64,000 nt of DNA from Acidobacteriota bacterium (GCA_029263315.1 JAJCXR010000066.1:24784-88783), one strand, 5' to 3'; positions 42,740-50,974 are shown, counted from the first letter of the stretch. The notes: generated by a model not told the origin, from the sequence alone. Translations and numbers: made by a program.

Positions 42740-43049
42740 GGGTGCACCCCCGGAGCTAAACTAAAACAGGGGTGGGAAACGGTCCGTTGGATTCAGTGAA
42801 AAGAAGGGAAGAAATAGCATCCCCTGAGAAGCCGTGAGGATCCAGGTGGTTAGAACCGGGTTCCAACCAAGTGGGTGTCCGCGCGCGGGCCATCAGCGTC
42901 CTCGTTCAATGCGAGGCAGGCACAGGCTTCGAGCAGAAGGACTCCCTAGTGCAAAGTGTTGGTTCTAAAGTACCTCGAAATCCAACACGGACCGCACAGG
43001 GGATGCCAAGCTTTCTCTATCTAAACGCATATGTCGACCGGTCCTGTTG
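42740..43049. other. 310-bp intergenic region between zapA and rny, mostly 6S RNA
   Basis: No protein gene. On the minus strand it holds a -10-like TAGATA (43018-43023), the 6S RNA (42817-43006), then about 75 bp of leader before rny. Confidence 0.8.
42817..43006 (-). ncRNA. ssrS: 6S RNA
   Basis: A 190-nt RNA is read from structure and context. The ends form a perfect 10-bp terminal stem (GCATCCCCTG with CAGGGGATGC). Inside it, CCGTG pairs with CACGG, GGAT with ATCC, and AGGT with ACCT. An upper stem GGG-A-GTCC with GGAC-A-CCC closes a long internal bubble, and an apical hairpin CCTCG/CGAGG caps it. In the 3' half of the bubble GGTTGGAACC can pair with GGTTCTAACC, like the small hairpin in E. 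coli 6S, and the 5' bubble strand TTAGAACC can pair with GGTTCTAA instead. The length (E. coli 184 nt) and the position right after zapA fit ssrS, the RNA that sequesters sigma-70 polymerase. Confidence 0.85.
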
Positions 43050-43346
43050 TCAGGCTTGCAGGGCCTCAGAGAGGACTCCGGTCAACTCAGCCACTTTTTC
43101 CATGATCTCGACCCGTTCCCCTTCCTGCTGATTATTGCATTGAACCAGCTCGTCGGCGAGATTGAGCGCCGCGAGGATCGCTATCTTGCCACTGTCGACC
43201 ATCGGCACCTGACTGCCGATTTCATGCATTTTGCGGTCGACCAATCTTGCCAGCTTCTGGAGATATTCGGGATTTTGCTCACCGCGTACATGGTAGACGG
43301 TGCCAAAAATCTCCACCGCAGTGGATGTTGTGCTTTTTGCAGCCAT
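43050..43346 (-). CDS. zapA: Cell division protein ZapA
   Basis: Protein of 98 aa. VEIFGTVYHVRGEQNPEYLQKLARLVDRKMHEI is the conserved ZapA head that bundles FtsZ. The C-terminal half is a helix or coiled coil (LADELVQ; EIMEKVAELTGVL). It lies between a zapB-like gene and 6S RNA, a common order. Confidence 0.95.
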   Translation of the reverse strand: MAAKSTTSTAVEIFGTVYHVRGEQNPEYLQKLARLVDRKMHEIGSQVPMVDSGKIAILAALNLADELVQCNNQQEGERVEIMEKVAELTGVLSEALQA

Positions 43347-43543
43347 CTCGTAGGCAGTCTCGCGTAGGTCTCCGAAGTCTCCAAGCCCCGGGTCAAAGCG
43401 CCCGGAGCACAGGCAAACCCAATTCCTTCAGAGCTTTAGAGCCTCTGGCAGAGCATTGGACAAGGCTCGACTATAGCACAGGTGATGAGCACAGGTGATC
43501 CTGCCCCTCCTGGGCTGCTCGCAAGTTGCCAGGGTTGCAGGGC

Positions 43544-43843
43544 TCATTCTTCGCCGAGCAGCCCGCCGAGATGATCCACCAGCTTCTCGACCCGTTCTCG
43601 AATCTCGTCCCGTTCGCCGAGCCATTCGCTCGCCGCTTCGTCTTGACCGGCGGAGGCCAGGAGCTCCTGACTCTCGGCCAGCTGGCTGGTGAGGTCCTCC
43701 ACCTGCTCTTGCAGCTTGACCTTGTCGTCCTCCAGCTGGCCGTTGGACTCCTGCAATTCGGTTTTTGCTTGGCGAAGGTTGCGGATCTCCTCCACTGCTT
43801 GCTCAACACGCTCTTCAAGATCTCTAAGCCAGGCTTTGGTCAT
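43544..43843 (-). CDS. Small coiled-coil protein, ZapB-like
   Basis: Protein of 99 aa, almost wholly coiled coil (DLEERVEQAVEEIRNLRQAK; LEDDKVKLQEQVEDLTSQL). The end is EIRERVEKLVDHLGGLLGEE. It resembles ZapB and related division coiled-coil proteins in size, acidity and position beside zapA, but coiled coils give weak family evidence. ATG 43843 has GGAGG 5 nt upstream. It is 10 bp after pheT, so it is co-transcribed with the phenylalanyl-tRNA synthetase genes. Confidence 0.75.
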   Translation of the reverse strand: MTKAWLRDLEERVEQAVEEIRNLRQAKTELQESNGQLEDDKVKLQEQVEDLTSQLAESQELLASAGQDEAASEWLGERDEIRERVEKLVDHLGGLLGEE

Positions 43844-43853
43844 GCTGCCTCCG

Positions 43854-45920
43854 TTACCTGTGGCCAAAGCGCTGCTCGAGCTGCTCGGCCAAGGGGAAAT
43901 GAATATCGTTGATCTCTTCCTGAGTCAGAGTCCGGTCTTCGGCGCCGTAGTGGAAGGTAATGGTCGTATTGACGGAGCCGGGGGGAACACCCTGGCCACG
44001 GTAGCGGTCCTTGAGGACCACCTGCTGCAAGTGCTCGACCTGCGCCCCGACGATGGTCTTTTCGATATCCGCCCAAGGTACCGAGAGAGCGTGGGTCAAC
44101 GTCGAGTCGACGCTGATGCCGGGATGTTTCGAGGGCGGCGTGGTCGTCAAGTCGGGCTGATCGACCAACAGGCGCTCGAGGGCCAACTCGGCGACGTAAA
44201 GGTCGTAGGGCAGGTCGGGGCTCTTCAGCTGGCCTATGATGCCGACTTTGAGGCTCGGGTCCGCAGCGCTCAGGATGTGAGCCGAGGCACCGACAACCAA
44301 CTGCGGGATCTCGGCGGGACGCCAGGTGAGGGGGAAATCGACCGCTTCGGCTACCGCTTCGATGGTCCCTTTGAGATCGAAGAAATCGAGCTCGACTTGG
44401 CGCTCCCACGGCGAGCCCAAGTGGCCGCCGAGAACCACCGCCAGGGCGTCCATTTCGACCCTCCCTTGCTCGCTGTCGGCGGCGAAGATGTGGCCGATCT
44501 CGAAAAGCTGCAGGCATTCGGCTCCGCGACGCTGGTTGTAGCGGGCGCTCTCCACCAGATTGGGCAGCAGGGAGCGTCGCATGACGGCGTAGCGGTCCGA
44601 GAGGGGGTTGGCCAGCTCCATGGGCTGGCGTTGGCCATAGAAGCTGGGGTACTGGGCGTCCGTCTGGCGATCCAGGAAGGCGAAGTTGATGACTTCGTTG
44701 AAGCCGCTGGCGGCCAAGGTGTCCTGCACTCGACGGCGTAATCGATGGCCGGGCAAAGGATTGCCGTCCGGGACGCCGAGAGCGGGCAGAGTGCTCGGGA
44801 TGTTGTCGAATCCGAAGATGCGCAAGACTTCTTCGTAAACATCCTGGGCATGGGCCTGCTCAAAATCATAGTAGCGCCATGACGGCACGGTGACCTGCAG
44901 GCGGCTCCCCTTGCCGGCATCCTCCGCCTCGACGTCCTCCGCCTCGACATCGAAGCCCAGACCGGTGAGGATATCGATGCAGCGTCGCCGACCGATCTCT
45001 GCGCCGCCGAAACGCTCCAACGCCGCTACGTCGATGGTCACTTCGGGCGGCCAGTCGGCGCGTAAGCGGGTGGCGTCTAGGTGACTGCTCAGCACCTCGC
45101 CCCCGGCCACCTCGACGATTAGCCGCGCCGCCCGTTGGGCCGCCCACAGGCACGCCTTGGGGTCGGCACCGCGCTCGAAGCGATGGCTGGCGTCGGTGTG
45201 CATGCCCAGCTTCTTGGCCCCTTTGCGCACCGTCGTGGGATCGAAATGGGCGCTCTCCAGCAGGATGTTGGCCGTCGATTCGGTCACTTCGCTGTCGAGG
45301 CCGCCCATGATGCCGGCCAGGGCGATGGGGCCTTTGGCATCGGCGATGACGAGAATGGAGGGGTCGAGCAACCGTTCCTCGCCGTCGAGGGTGGTGAGCT
45401 TTTCCCCTACCTTGGCGGGGCGGACGATGACCTGTTGGCCGTCGATACGGTCCAAGTCGAAGGCGTGCAGGGGCTGGCCCGTCTCCCAGAGGACAAAATT
45501 GGTGATGTCGACGATGTTGTTGATCGAGCGTGACCCGATGCTCTCCAGGCGCGCCACCAGCCAGTCCGGGCTAGGTCCGATGCGGACGCCGCGGATCACC
45601 AGGGCGGTATAGCTGGGGCAGAGGTCGTGGTCCTCCACCCGCAGACTGGCTGCCTCTTCGGCCTTGGCGGCGACGCTGTTGAAGCGGCTGTCGGGCAGCA
45701 TCAAATCGCAGGCGAAGAGCTGTGACGCCTCGCGGGCCATGCCCAGGTGATTCATGCAGTCCGGGCGGTTGGTGGTGATGTCGATTTCCAGCAGGAAATC
45801 GTCTCCCTTCGCCTCCACGCCGTCGACGGCATGGCCGGAATGGGTGAGACGGGTGGCCAGCTCCTCGGCATCGAGGGGTTTGGACAAATAGTCGTTGAGC
45901 CAATTCTTAGACAGTTGCAT
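43854..45920 (-). CDS. pheT: Phenylalanyl-tRNA synthetase beta subunit, short form
   Basis: Protein of 688 aa. After LSKNWLNDYLSKPLDAEELATRLTHSGHAVDGVE the sequence passes within a few residues to IDITTNRPDCMNHLGMAREA. The roughly 110-residue EMAP/tRNA-binding insert (B2) present in the 795-aa E. coli protein is absent. The B3/B4 editing domain, B5 (LERFGGAEIGRRRCIDILTG), the catalytic-like core and the C-terminal ferredoxin-like anticodon-binding domain (HPGISVDSTLTHALSVPWAD) are present. The alpha/beta tetramer charges tRNA-Phe. It lies 11 bp after pheS. Confidence 0.96.
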   Translation of the reverse strand: MQLSKNWLNDYLSKPLDAEELATRLTHSGHAVDGVEAKGDDFLLEIDITTNRPDCMNHLGMAREASQLFACDLMLPDSRFNSVAAKAEEAASLRVEDHDLCPSYTALVIRGVRIGPSPDWLVARLESIGSRSINNIVDITNFVLWETGQPLHAFDLDRIDGQQVIVRPAKVGEKLTTLDGEERLLDPSILVIADAKGPIALAGIMGGLDSEVTESTANILLESAHFDPTTVRKGAKKLGMHTDASHRFERGADPKACLWAAQRAARLIVEVAGGEVLSSHLDATRLRADWPPEVTIDVAALERFGGAEIGRRRCIDILTGLGFDVEAEDVEAEDAGKGSRLQVTVPSWRYYDFEQAHAQDVYEEVLRIFGFDNIPSTLPALGVPDGNPLPGHRLRRRVQDTLAASGFNEVINFAFLDRQTDAQYPSFYGQRQPMELANPLSDRYAVMRRSLLPNLVESARYNQRRGAECLQLFEIGHIFAADSEQGRVEMDALAVVLGGHLGSPWERQVELDFFDLKGTIEAVAEAVDFPLTWRPAEIPQLVVGASAHILSAADPSLKVGIIGQLKSPDLPYDLYVAELALERLLVDQPDLTTTPPSKHPGISVDSTLTHALSVPWADIEKTIVGAQVEHLQQVVLKDRYRGQGVPPGSVNTTITFHYGAEDRTLTQEEINDIHFPLAEQLEQRFGHR

Positions 45921-45931
45921 GGTGCAATCCC

Positions 45932-46987
45932 TCAGACGCGAATCTGCCGCAGCAGCCGCTCGTCATTGTCGAACAGGAGGCGGATATTCGGAATGCCGTA
46001 GCGGATCATGGCGACCCGGTCGATACCGAGGCCGAAGGCATAACCGCTGTAGCGGTCCGGGTCGATGCCGCAGCCGGACAGCACCCGCGGATCGACCATG
46101 CCACAACCGAGGATCTCCATCCAGCCGGTGTTGGAGCACACGGCGCAACCGTTGCCGGAGCAGAAAGGACAGGTGATGTCGACCTCCGCCGAGGGCTCGG
46201 TGAAGGGGAAAAAGCTGGGCCGCAGCCGTACACCGGTATCGGCGCTGAACAGCCGTTGGATGAAGGCTTCGAGGGTCCCCTTCAAGTCGCCGAGGCTCAG
46301 CCCTTCGCCAATCGCCAAACCCTCCACTTGGTGGAACATGGGGGAGTGGCGCAGGTCGTTGTCATTGCGGAAGACGCGGCCGGGACAGATCACCCGAATG
46401 GGCGGCGCGCTGCGCTCCAACATGGTGCGGACCTGGACCGGCGAGGTGTGGGTACGCAGCAACATCCCGTTGTCGAAAAAGAACGTATCTTGGGTTTCCC
46501 TGGCCGGGTGATCGAGGGGAAAGTTGAGGGCTTCGAAGTTATGGTAATCGTCTTCGATCTCCGGGCCTTCGGCGACGCTGTAACCGAGCTCGGCGAAGAT
46601 GGACTCGATTTCGCGCATCACTTGGGTCACCGGATGCAGGGTGCCGAGCTGAGGGCGTCGACCCGGTAGGGTGATATCCAGGACATCGCTTTGCGCCTCG
46701 GCTTCGCTGGCCGTGGCCAGACTCTCCTCGAGGGCCTGCAAGCCGCTTTCGACGTCGACCTTCAAGCGATTTACCGCTTGACCATAGGTCCGTCGGGCGT
46801 CGGCGGGGATGTCTTTCATGCGACCCATGAGGTCCCGTAGGCGTCCTTGCTTGCGGCCGACCCATTGCAGACGCAAGGCTTCCCAGCCCTGGCGGTCGGT
46901 GACTTCGGAAACTTGTCGCCGGAATTGCTCGGCAAGCTCTTCGAGATGATCGATGGCGGAGGTGGCTGTCATGTCTATATCCTCCAT
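45932..46987 (-). CDS. pheS: Phenylalanyl-tRNA synthetase alpha subunit
   Basis: Class II synthetase subunit of 351 aa (or 346 from the second ATG). An N-terminal coiled coil is followed by motif 1 around HPVTQVMREIESIFAELGY, TSPVQVRTM, motif 2 CPGRVFRNDNDLRHSPMFHQVEG, and motif 3 GLGIDRVAMIRYGI. A Cys cluster CPFCSGNGCAVCSNTGW sits before motif 3, as in many bacterial PheS. ATG 46987 and ATG 46972 lie in two identical 15-bp modules, each with its own GAGGATATAGAC ribosome site. The frame is open upstream to 47080 but shows no conserved residues. Confidence 0.95.
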   Translation of the reverse strand: MEDIDMTATSAIDHLEELAEQFRRQVSEVTDRQGWEALRLQWVGRKQGRLRDLMGRMKDIPADARRTYGQAVNRLKVDVESGLQALEESLATASEAEAQSDVLDITLPGRRPQLGTLHPVTQVMREIESIFAELGYSVAEGPEIEDDYHNFEALNFPLDHPARETQDTFFFDNGMLLRTHTSPVQVRTMLERSAPPIRVICPGRVFRNDNDLRHSPMFHQVEGLAIGEGLSLGDLKGTLEAFIQRLFSADTGVRLRPSFFPFTEPSAEVDITCPFCSGNGCAVCSNTGWMEILGCGMVDPRVLSGCGIDPDRYSGYAFGLGIDRVAMIRYGIPNIRLLFDNDERLLRQIRV

Positions 46988-46999
46988 GTCTATATCCTC
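46970..46999 (-). repeat. Duplicated 15-bp ribosome-binding site and start codon of pheS
   Basis: The unit GAGGATATAGACATG (minus strand) occurs twice in tandem and in frame. Either copy can start pheS; the upstream one adds MEDID. Confidence 0.9.
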
Positions 47000-47129
47000 G
47001 GCAGTGGAAGATCTCTCTCCAGAATCCGGCCTTGACGATACCGGTGGCCTTGATGGTACAAGTTGTCTAGTCCCTAACAAATGAGACGATACAAGGAACG
47101 GGCGGTGCTGTGAACCGCCGGATATGACT

Positions 47130-47171
47130 CGGCCCGTGTTCCGACGATTGAAGGGTCGGAAACACGGGCCG
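47130..47171 (-). terminator. Long stem-loop between rplT and pheS
   Basis: CGGCCCGTGT-TCCGAC pairs with GTCGGA-ACACGGGCCG with one bulged base, a 16-bp stem 25 bp after the rplT stop. No U-run follows on the minus strand. It may be an attenuator, processing site or weak terminator before pheS. A second hairpin GGCGGT/ACCGCC follows at 47101-47119. Confidence 0.55.
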
Positions 47172-47196
47172 CATCTGCGACACTCTGCGGTCGGGC

Positions 47197-47556
47197 TCAG
47201 TCCTCGAGGGCTTGTTTGGCCGCTTCGGCAACCGAGGCGAAAGCTGCCGGCTCGCGCACGGCCAAGTCTGCCAAAACCTTGCGGTCGAGGGAGATGCCGG
47301 CCTTCTTGAGGCCGTTGATCATCCGGCTATAGGACAAGCCGTTGATACGGGCCGCGGCGTTGATGCGGGTGATCCACAGGCGCCGGAATTGGCGTTTGCG
47401 CTGCCGACGATCGCGGTAGGAGTAGGCCAGGGCACGGTCGACGGCCTGCATGGCGATGCGGTAGGCGTTGTGGCGGATACCAAAAAAGCCCTTGGCTCTC
47501 TTGAGAATCTTACGGCGTTTGTCGGTGCGGGTTGTTCCGCGTCTGACTCTTGGCAT
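47197..47556 (-). CDS. rplT: 50S ribosomal protein L20
   Basis: Protein of 119 aa with the full L20 sequence pattern (MPRVRRGTTRTDKRRKILK; GFFGIRHNAYRIA; RRLWITRINAAARINGLSYS). Binds 23S rRNA early in assembly and in other bacteria represses its own operon. Follows rpmI on the minus strand. Confidence 0.98.
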   Translation of the reverse strand: MPRVRRGTTRTDKRRKILKRAKGFFGIRHNAYRIAMQAVDRALAYSYRDRRQRKRQFRRLWITRINAAARINGLSYSRMINGLKKAGISLDRKVLADLAVREPAAFASVAEAAKQALED

Positions 47557-47686
47557 GATCGAACCTCGTTCTTATCCCGAGTGGGATGGGTAAATGCCCG
47601 GTAGATGGGCCAGGGCCGCGATGGACAGGTTCTCCCAACGACGGCGCGCAGGTATCTGCAGTCAACTTCTGGCGTCGGATCGGCTC

Positions 47687-47878
47687 CTAGTGGAGGAGCT
47701 TCTTGATGGTCTTTTCGAAAGCCGGCGAAACGACGGTGCTCTTGCGCAGGTTGCGCTTACGCTTGGTCGTCTTCTTGGTGAGAATGTGGCTGGTCTCCGA
47801 ATGGTGGCGCAGGATCTTTCCGGTGGCGCTCACCTTGAACCGCTTGGCGGCACCCCGGTGGGTTTTCTGCTTCGGCAA
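47687..47878 (-). CDS. rpmI: 50S ribosomal protein L35
   Basis: Protein of 63 aa with the L35 pattern (MPKQKTHRGAAKRFKVSATG; HILTKKTTKRKRNLRKST). Located directly upstream of rplT, as usual. GGAAGGAG precedes the ATG. In most genomes infC lies immediately upstream; here only 231 bp separate it from thrS. Confidence 0.98.
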   Translation of the reverse strand: MPKQKTHRGAAKRFKVSATGKILRHHSETSHILTKKTTKRKRNLRKSTVVSPAFEKTIKKLLH

Positions 47879-47917
47879 TGGAGTACTCCTTCCTCGTTGG
47901 CGGCGAAGAGATGAATC

Positions 47918-47949
47918 TCCGCACGGATGCGGACACCCCGATGGTGTCC
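47918..47949 (-). promoter_or_regulatory. Two adjacent hairpins in the rpmI leader that share bases
   Basis: On the minus strand GGACACC/GGTGTCC (47931-47949) and TCCGCA/TGCGGA (47918-47933) overlap at 47931-47933, so they compete at their edges. They lie 40-70 nt before rpmI, where an autoregulated ribosomal-protein leader would be expected. Function is inferred. Confidence 0.5.
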
Positions 47950-48109
47950 CTACACGTCTATGTCTGCAAATCCATATTGGCGAAATTTCTGATCTCGAAT
48001 GGGCGAGGGGTTTGTGTCCGCCTCGGTCAGCGAATCTACCGCGTCATCCCGTCGACCACCAGTTTTTTCACTCCCGATGTTTCACTCTCGAGTCTTCGCT
48101 GCTGACTTT

Positions 48110-50044
48110 TCAAAGTGCATTGCTGCGTTCGGCGATGCGCTCGCCGAGGCGTGCCGCAAAGTCTTCGCATGACATCACCCCAAGCTCCTCGCCATCGCGC
48201 AGCCGCACGTTGATCGTTTCCGCTTCCTGCTCCCGGGCGCCCACCACCAACATGTAGGGGACCTTCAGGAGCTGCGCTTCGCGAATCTTGTAGCCCAGCT
48301 TCTCGGAGCGATCGTCCACTTCGACCCGCAACCCGGAGCTCTTGAGACTTCGGCCCACCTGCTGGGCATAGTCGAGGAACTTTTCGGACACCGGCAGCAC
48401 AACCGCTTGGGTGGGCGCCAGCCAAGGGGGGAAAGCCCCCGCCGTATGCTCGATGAGAATGCCCAGGAAACGCTCCAGGGAACCGAGCATGGCGCGGTGG
48501 ATCATCACTGGACGATGCTCATTGCCATCGGCTGCGATGTACCCCAAGTCAAAACGTTCGGGAAGCTGGTAGTCGAGCTGCACGGTGCCGAGCTGCCAGG
48601 AACGGCCGATGACGTCGCGCACTTGGAAGTCGATCTTAGGACCGTAGAAGGCGCCGTCCCCCTCGTTGACCTCATAGGCCACGCCGAGCCGCTCGAGCGC
48701 CTTTTTCAAAGCCCCTTCGGCGAGGTCCCAGGTCTCATCGCTACCCAGGCGTTTCTCGGGCCGGGTCGACAGCTCGACGACGACCCCCTCGAAGGCAAAG
48801 GTGCGGTAAATCTCGAGGATCATCTCGGCCACCGCGCAGACCTCGTCTTCGATCTGCTCCTGGGTGCAGAAGATGTGAGCATCGTCCTGGCAGAAGGAGC
48901 GGACGCGGGTCAATCCGGTGACCACGCCGCTGCGCTCATAGCGGTGCAAGCGGCCGAAGTCGGCGTAACGGATCGGCAGGTCGCGGTAGGAGCGCAAGCG
49001 GGTACCGAAGATCAGGCAGTGGGTCGGGCAATTCATCGGCTTGACCGCGAATTCCCGCCCATCGATCTCGGTGAAGTACATGTTCTCGTGATAGTTGGCG
49101 TAGTGCCCGGAGGTGTGCCAGAGCTCGACATCGAGAATCTGTGGAGTCACCACCTCGCCGTAGCCGTAGTCGATGTAGAGCTGGCGCACGAAATCCACCA
49201 AGCCGTTGTAGAGCACCGTTCCCTTGGGATGAAAAAACGGGCTGGCTGGGGCTTGGGGGTGAAAGCTGAACAGGTCGAGCTCGGGGCCGAGGCGGCGATG
49301 GTCGCGGGCCTGGGCTTGAGAGATCTGCTCTTCGTAAGCCGCCAAGTCTTTCTTGCTGGCGAAGGCGGTGCCGTAAATACGCTGTAGCCGTTCGTTGGCC
49401 TCGTCGCCCTTCCAGTAGACGCCCGACGCTTCGAGCAGCTTGACGGCGCCGATTTGGGACAGGTTCTGGACGTGCGGTCCACGGCACAGGTCGGTGAATT
49501 GACCGTGACGGTAGAGGGTGATGGTTTCGCCCTCGGGAATGTCCTTGAGGCGCTCCACCTTGAGGTGCTCGCCCTTATCTCGGAAGATGGCCTCGGCTTC
49601 CTCTCGGCTGACCTCGAGACGCTCGAAGGTCGACTTCTCCTTCAAGATCTCGAGCATCTTGGCTTCCACCTTGTCGAGATCCTCGGGGGTGAAGGCGCGG
49701 GCGAAGCGGAAATCGTACTGGAACTTCTCGGAATGGTCTTGCCGTCCGGCGTCGATCTCGGTGCCCGGCCAGAGCCGCTGCACGGCGTCGGCCATGACGT
49801 GCTCGGCGCTATGGCGGATGAATTCGCCGGCTTCCGGATTCTTCGCGGTGAAGAGACGGAAGGGGCCATCTTGGTGCAGGGGTTGACGCAGATCGACGAG
49901 TTGGTCGCCCAGGGCTCCGCCCACCGCGGCCCGCGCCAGACCCGGGCCTATGGACAGGGCCACGTCGAGGGGCGTGCTGCCGCTCGCTACGGTTCTGATC
50001 GAGCCATCGGGGAGGGTCAGCTCGATTTGTTGTATTCCACTCAT
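48110..50044 (-). CDS. thrS: Threonyl-tRNA synthetase
   Basis: Protein of 644 aa, full length. Order: TGS domain (IELTLPDGSIRTVASGSTPLD), editing domain with HSAEHVMADAV, class II core with PMNCPTHCLIF (zinc Cys), motif 2 around RYADFGRLHRYERSG, motif 3 HRAMLGSLERFLGIL, and the C-terminal anticodon-binding domain (VVLPVSEKFLDYA). Charges tRNA-Thr and clears mis-charged serine. The start ATG lies about 65 nt after a 24-bp perfect palindrome. Confidence 0.98.
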   Translation of the reverse strand: MSGIQQIELTLPDGSIRTVASGSTPLDVALSIGPGLARAAVGGALGDQLVDLRQPLHQDGPFRLFTAKNPEAGEFIRHSAEHVMADAVQRLWPGTEIDAGRQDHSEKFQYDFRFARAFTPEDLDKVEAKMLEILKEKSTFERLEVSREEAEAIFRDKGEHLKVERLKDIPEGETITLYRHGQFTDLCRGPHVQNLSQIGAVKLLEASGVYWKGDEANERLQRIYGTAFASKKDLAAYEEQISQAQARDHRRLGPELDLFSFHPQAPASPFFHPKGTVLYNGLVDFVRQLYIDYGYGEVVTPQILDVELWHTSGHYANYHENMYFTEIDGREFAVKPMNCPTHCLIFGTRLRSYRDLPIRYADFGRLHRYERSGVVTGLTRVRSFCQDDAHIFCTQEQIEDEVCAVAEMILEIYRTFAFEGVVVELSTRPEKRLGSDETWDLAEGALKKALERLGVAYEVNEGDGAFYGPKIDFQVRDVIGRSWQLGTVQLDYQLPERFDLGYIAADGNEHRPVMIHRAMLGSLERFLGILIEHTAGAFPPWLAPTQAVVLPVSEKFLDYAQQVGRSLKSSGLRVEVDDRSEKLGYKIREAQLLKVPYMLVVGAREQEAETINVRLRDGEELGVMSCEDFAARLGERIAERSNAL

Positions 50045-50110
50045 CGTTGCTGACTCTTTGATCTTGGGTTCGTGTCAGGAGACCACTGTGAGAAGTCGAA
50101 GCATGGCGCC

Positions 50111-50148
50111 GAGCAATGGCTCAAAGCGCTTTGAGCCATCGGGCTCGA
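50111..50148. promoter_or_regulatory. 24-bp perfect palindrome between tRNA-Val(CAC) and thrS
   Basis: ATGGCTCAAAG-CG-CTTTGAGCCAT (50117-50140) is perfectly symmetric, with flanking CGAGC and GCTCG extending it. It could be the terminator of the tRNA-Val unit, an operator, or a thrS leader hairpin. There is no U-run. Confidence 0.55.
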
Positions 50149-50165
50149 TAGGTTCCAGACGAAGA

Positions 50166-50242
50166 TGGTAGGCGCTAGCGGATTTGAACCGCTGACCTCT
50201 ACCGTGTGAAGGTAGCGCTCTAACCAGCTGAGCTAAGCGCCT
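50166..50242 (-). tRNA. tRNA-Val (anticodon CAC)
   Basis: Cloverleaf on the minus strand: acceptor AGGCGCT/AGCGCCT, D stem GCTC, anticodon stem CTACC/GGTAG with loop TTCACAC, T arm AGCGG-TTCAAAT-CCGCT. CCA is encoded. Reads GUG. Confidence 0.96.
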
Positions 50243-50412
50243 TCTAAGTCTGGCCTGTCCTAACTAGGTCTGCCTGCCCTGAAGCCGGGTCCGGCCCATC
50301 ATGGTCGACCGGGTGGCTGTGTACCAGCGGCGGCGGGAAACACTGTATTGCCGGAATCGAGGGCTCGTCTTCGGAGGGCTCTCGTCTTCAAATGGCCCGT
50401 ACTTGAGAAATC

Positions 50413-50489
50413 TGGTAGACCCGAGCGGATTTGAACCGCTGACCTCTACGATGTCAACGTAGCGCTCTAACCAACTGAGCTACGGGTCT
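50413..50489 (-). tRNA. tRNA-Val (anticodon GAC)
   Basis: Cloverleaf on the minus strand: acceptor AGACCCG/CGGGTCT, anticodon stem CTACG/CGTAG with loop TTGACAT, T arm AGCGG-TTCAAAT-CCGCT identical to the neighbouring tRNA-Val. CCA is encoded. Reads GUC and GUU. Confidence 0.96.
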
Positions 50490-50974
50490 AGAGTCCGTGG
50501 GACGAGCTGTGCCCGCCGCCAGGGTCGGGGAGACTAGCAGGGGGCGAGAGACCCTGTCAACACGTCGCTGCCGCTGACCTCGATTTGGCAAAAAAGGCTG
50601 GCTCGCCGACGCCTTGGTTTGCACTGCCAACGGTTGGGCTTGGCTGGCGGCGACCGTCAGGCATGGAATCCGCTTCCTTGACCTACCCAAGGGGCGGCAA
50701 TAGACTGCCTGTAGTGCCTGCGTCGAACAATCATGTTCTATGCTCGCCATGAGCGCTGACATCTCACGTTCGTGCCCGTTGGAAGGTGGCCCGCAACCTG
50801 GCCGTGATCCGCTACTAGGCTGTGGTCGGCCATTGGCTGAAGCCTGCGACGGCACGAGCATCCGCGGCAACTCAGGCCGCCGATACCCGATCGCCTCTCC
50901 ATCGCCAAGCCGGAATATTCTCGGCCCCTAGGATCGATTGTTTACGTCCTTGCGCCACTTACTTGGAGCCAGCC
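50490..50974. other. 485-bp divergent intergenic region between tRNA-Val and ribBA
   Basis: Contains the tRNA promoter near 50531-50560 on the minus strand and the ribBA upstream region. I looked for an FMN riboswitch before ribBA and did not find its conserved core. Reading frames here (for example the 51 codons upstream of the ribBA start) have no protein-like content. Confidence 0.6.
50531..50560 (-). promoter_or_regulatory. Promoter of the tRNA-Val pair
   Basis: On the minus strand TTGACA (50555-50560), an 18-bp spacer and TGC-TAGTCT (-10 at 50531-50536), 42 bp before the tRNA-Val(GAC) 5' end. Confidence 0.7.

Noticed and set aside
46988..47196. T-box or Phe-codon attenuator before pheS
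   Set aside because: No T-box sequence and no short leader peptide with Phe codons; only GC hairpins without U-runs.
50822..50974. N-terminal extension of RibBA
   Set aside because: Conserved RibB sequence begins after ATG 50975, which has a good ribosome site; the extension is not protein-like.
50490..50974. FMN riboswitch before ribBA
   Set aside because: I looked for the conserved RFN core sequences and saw none.
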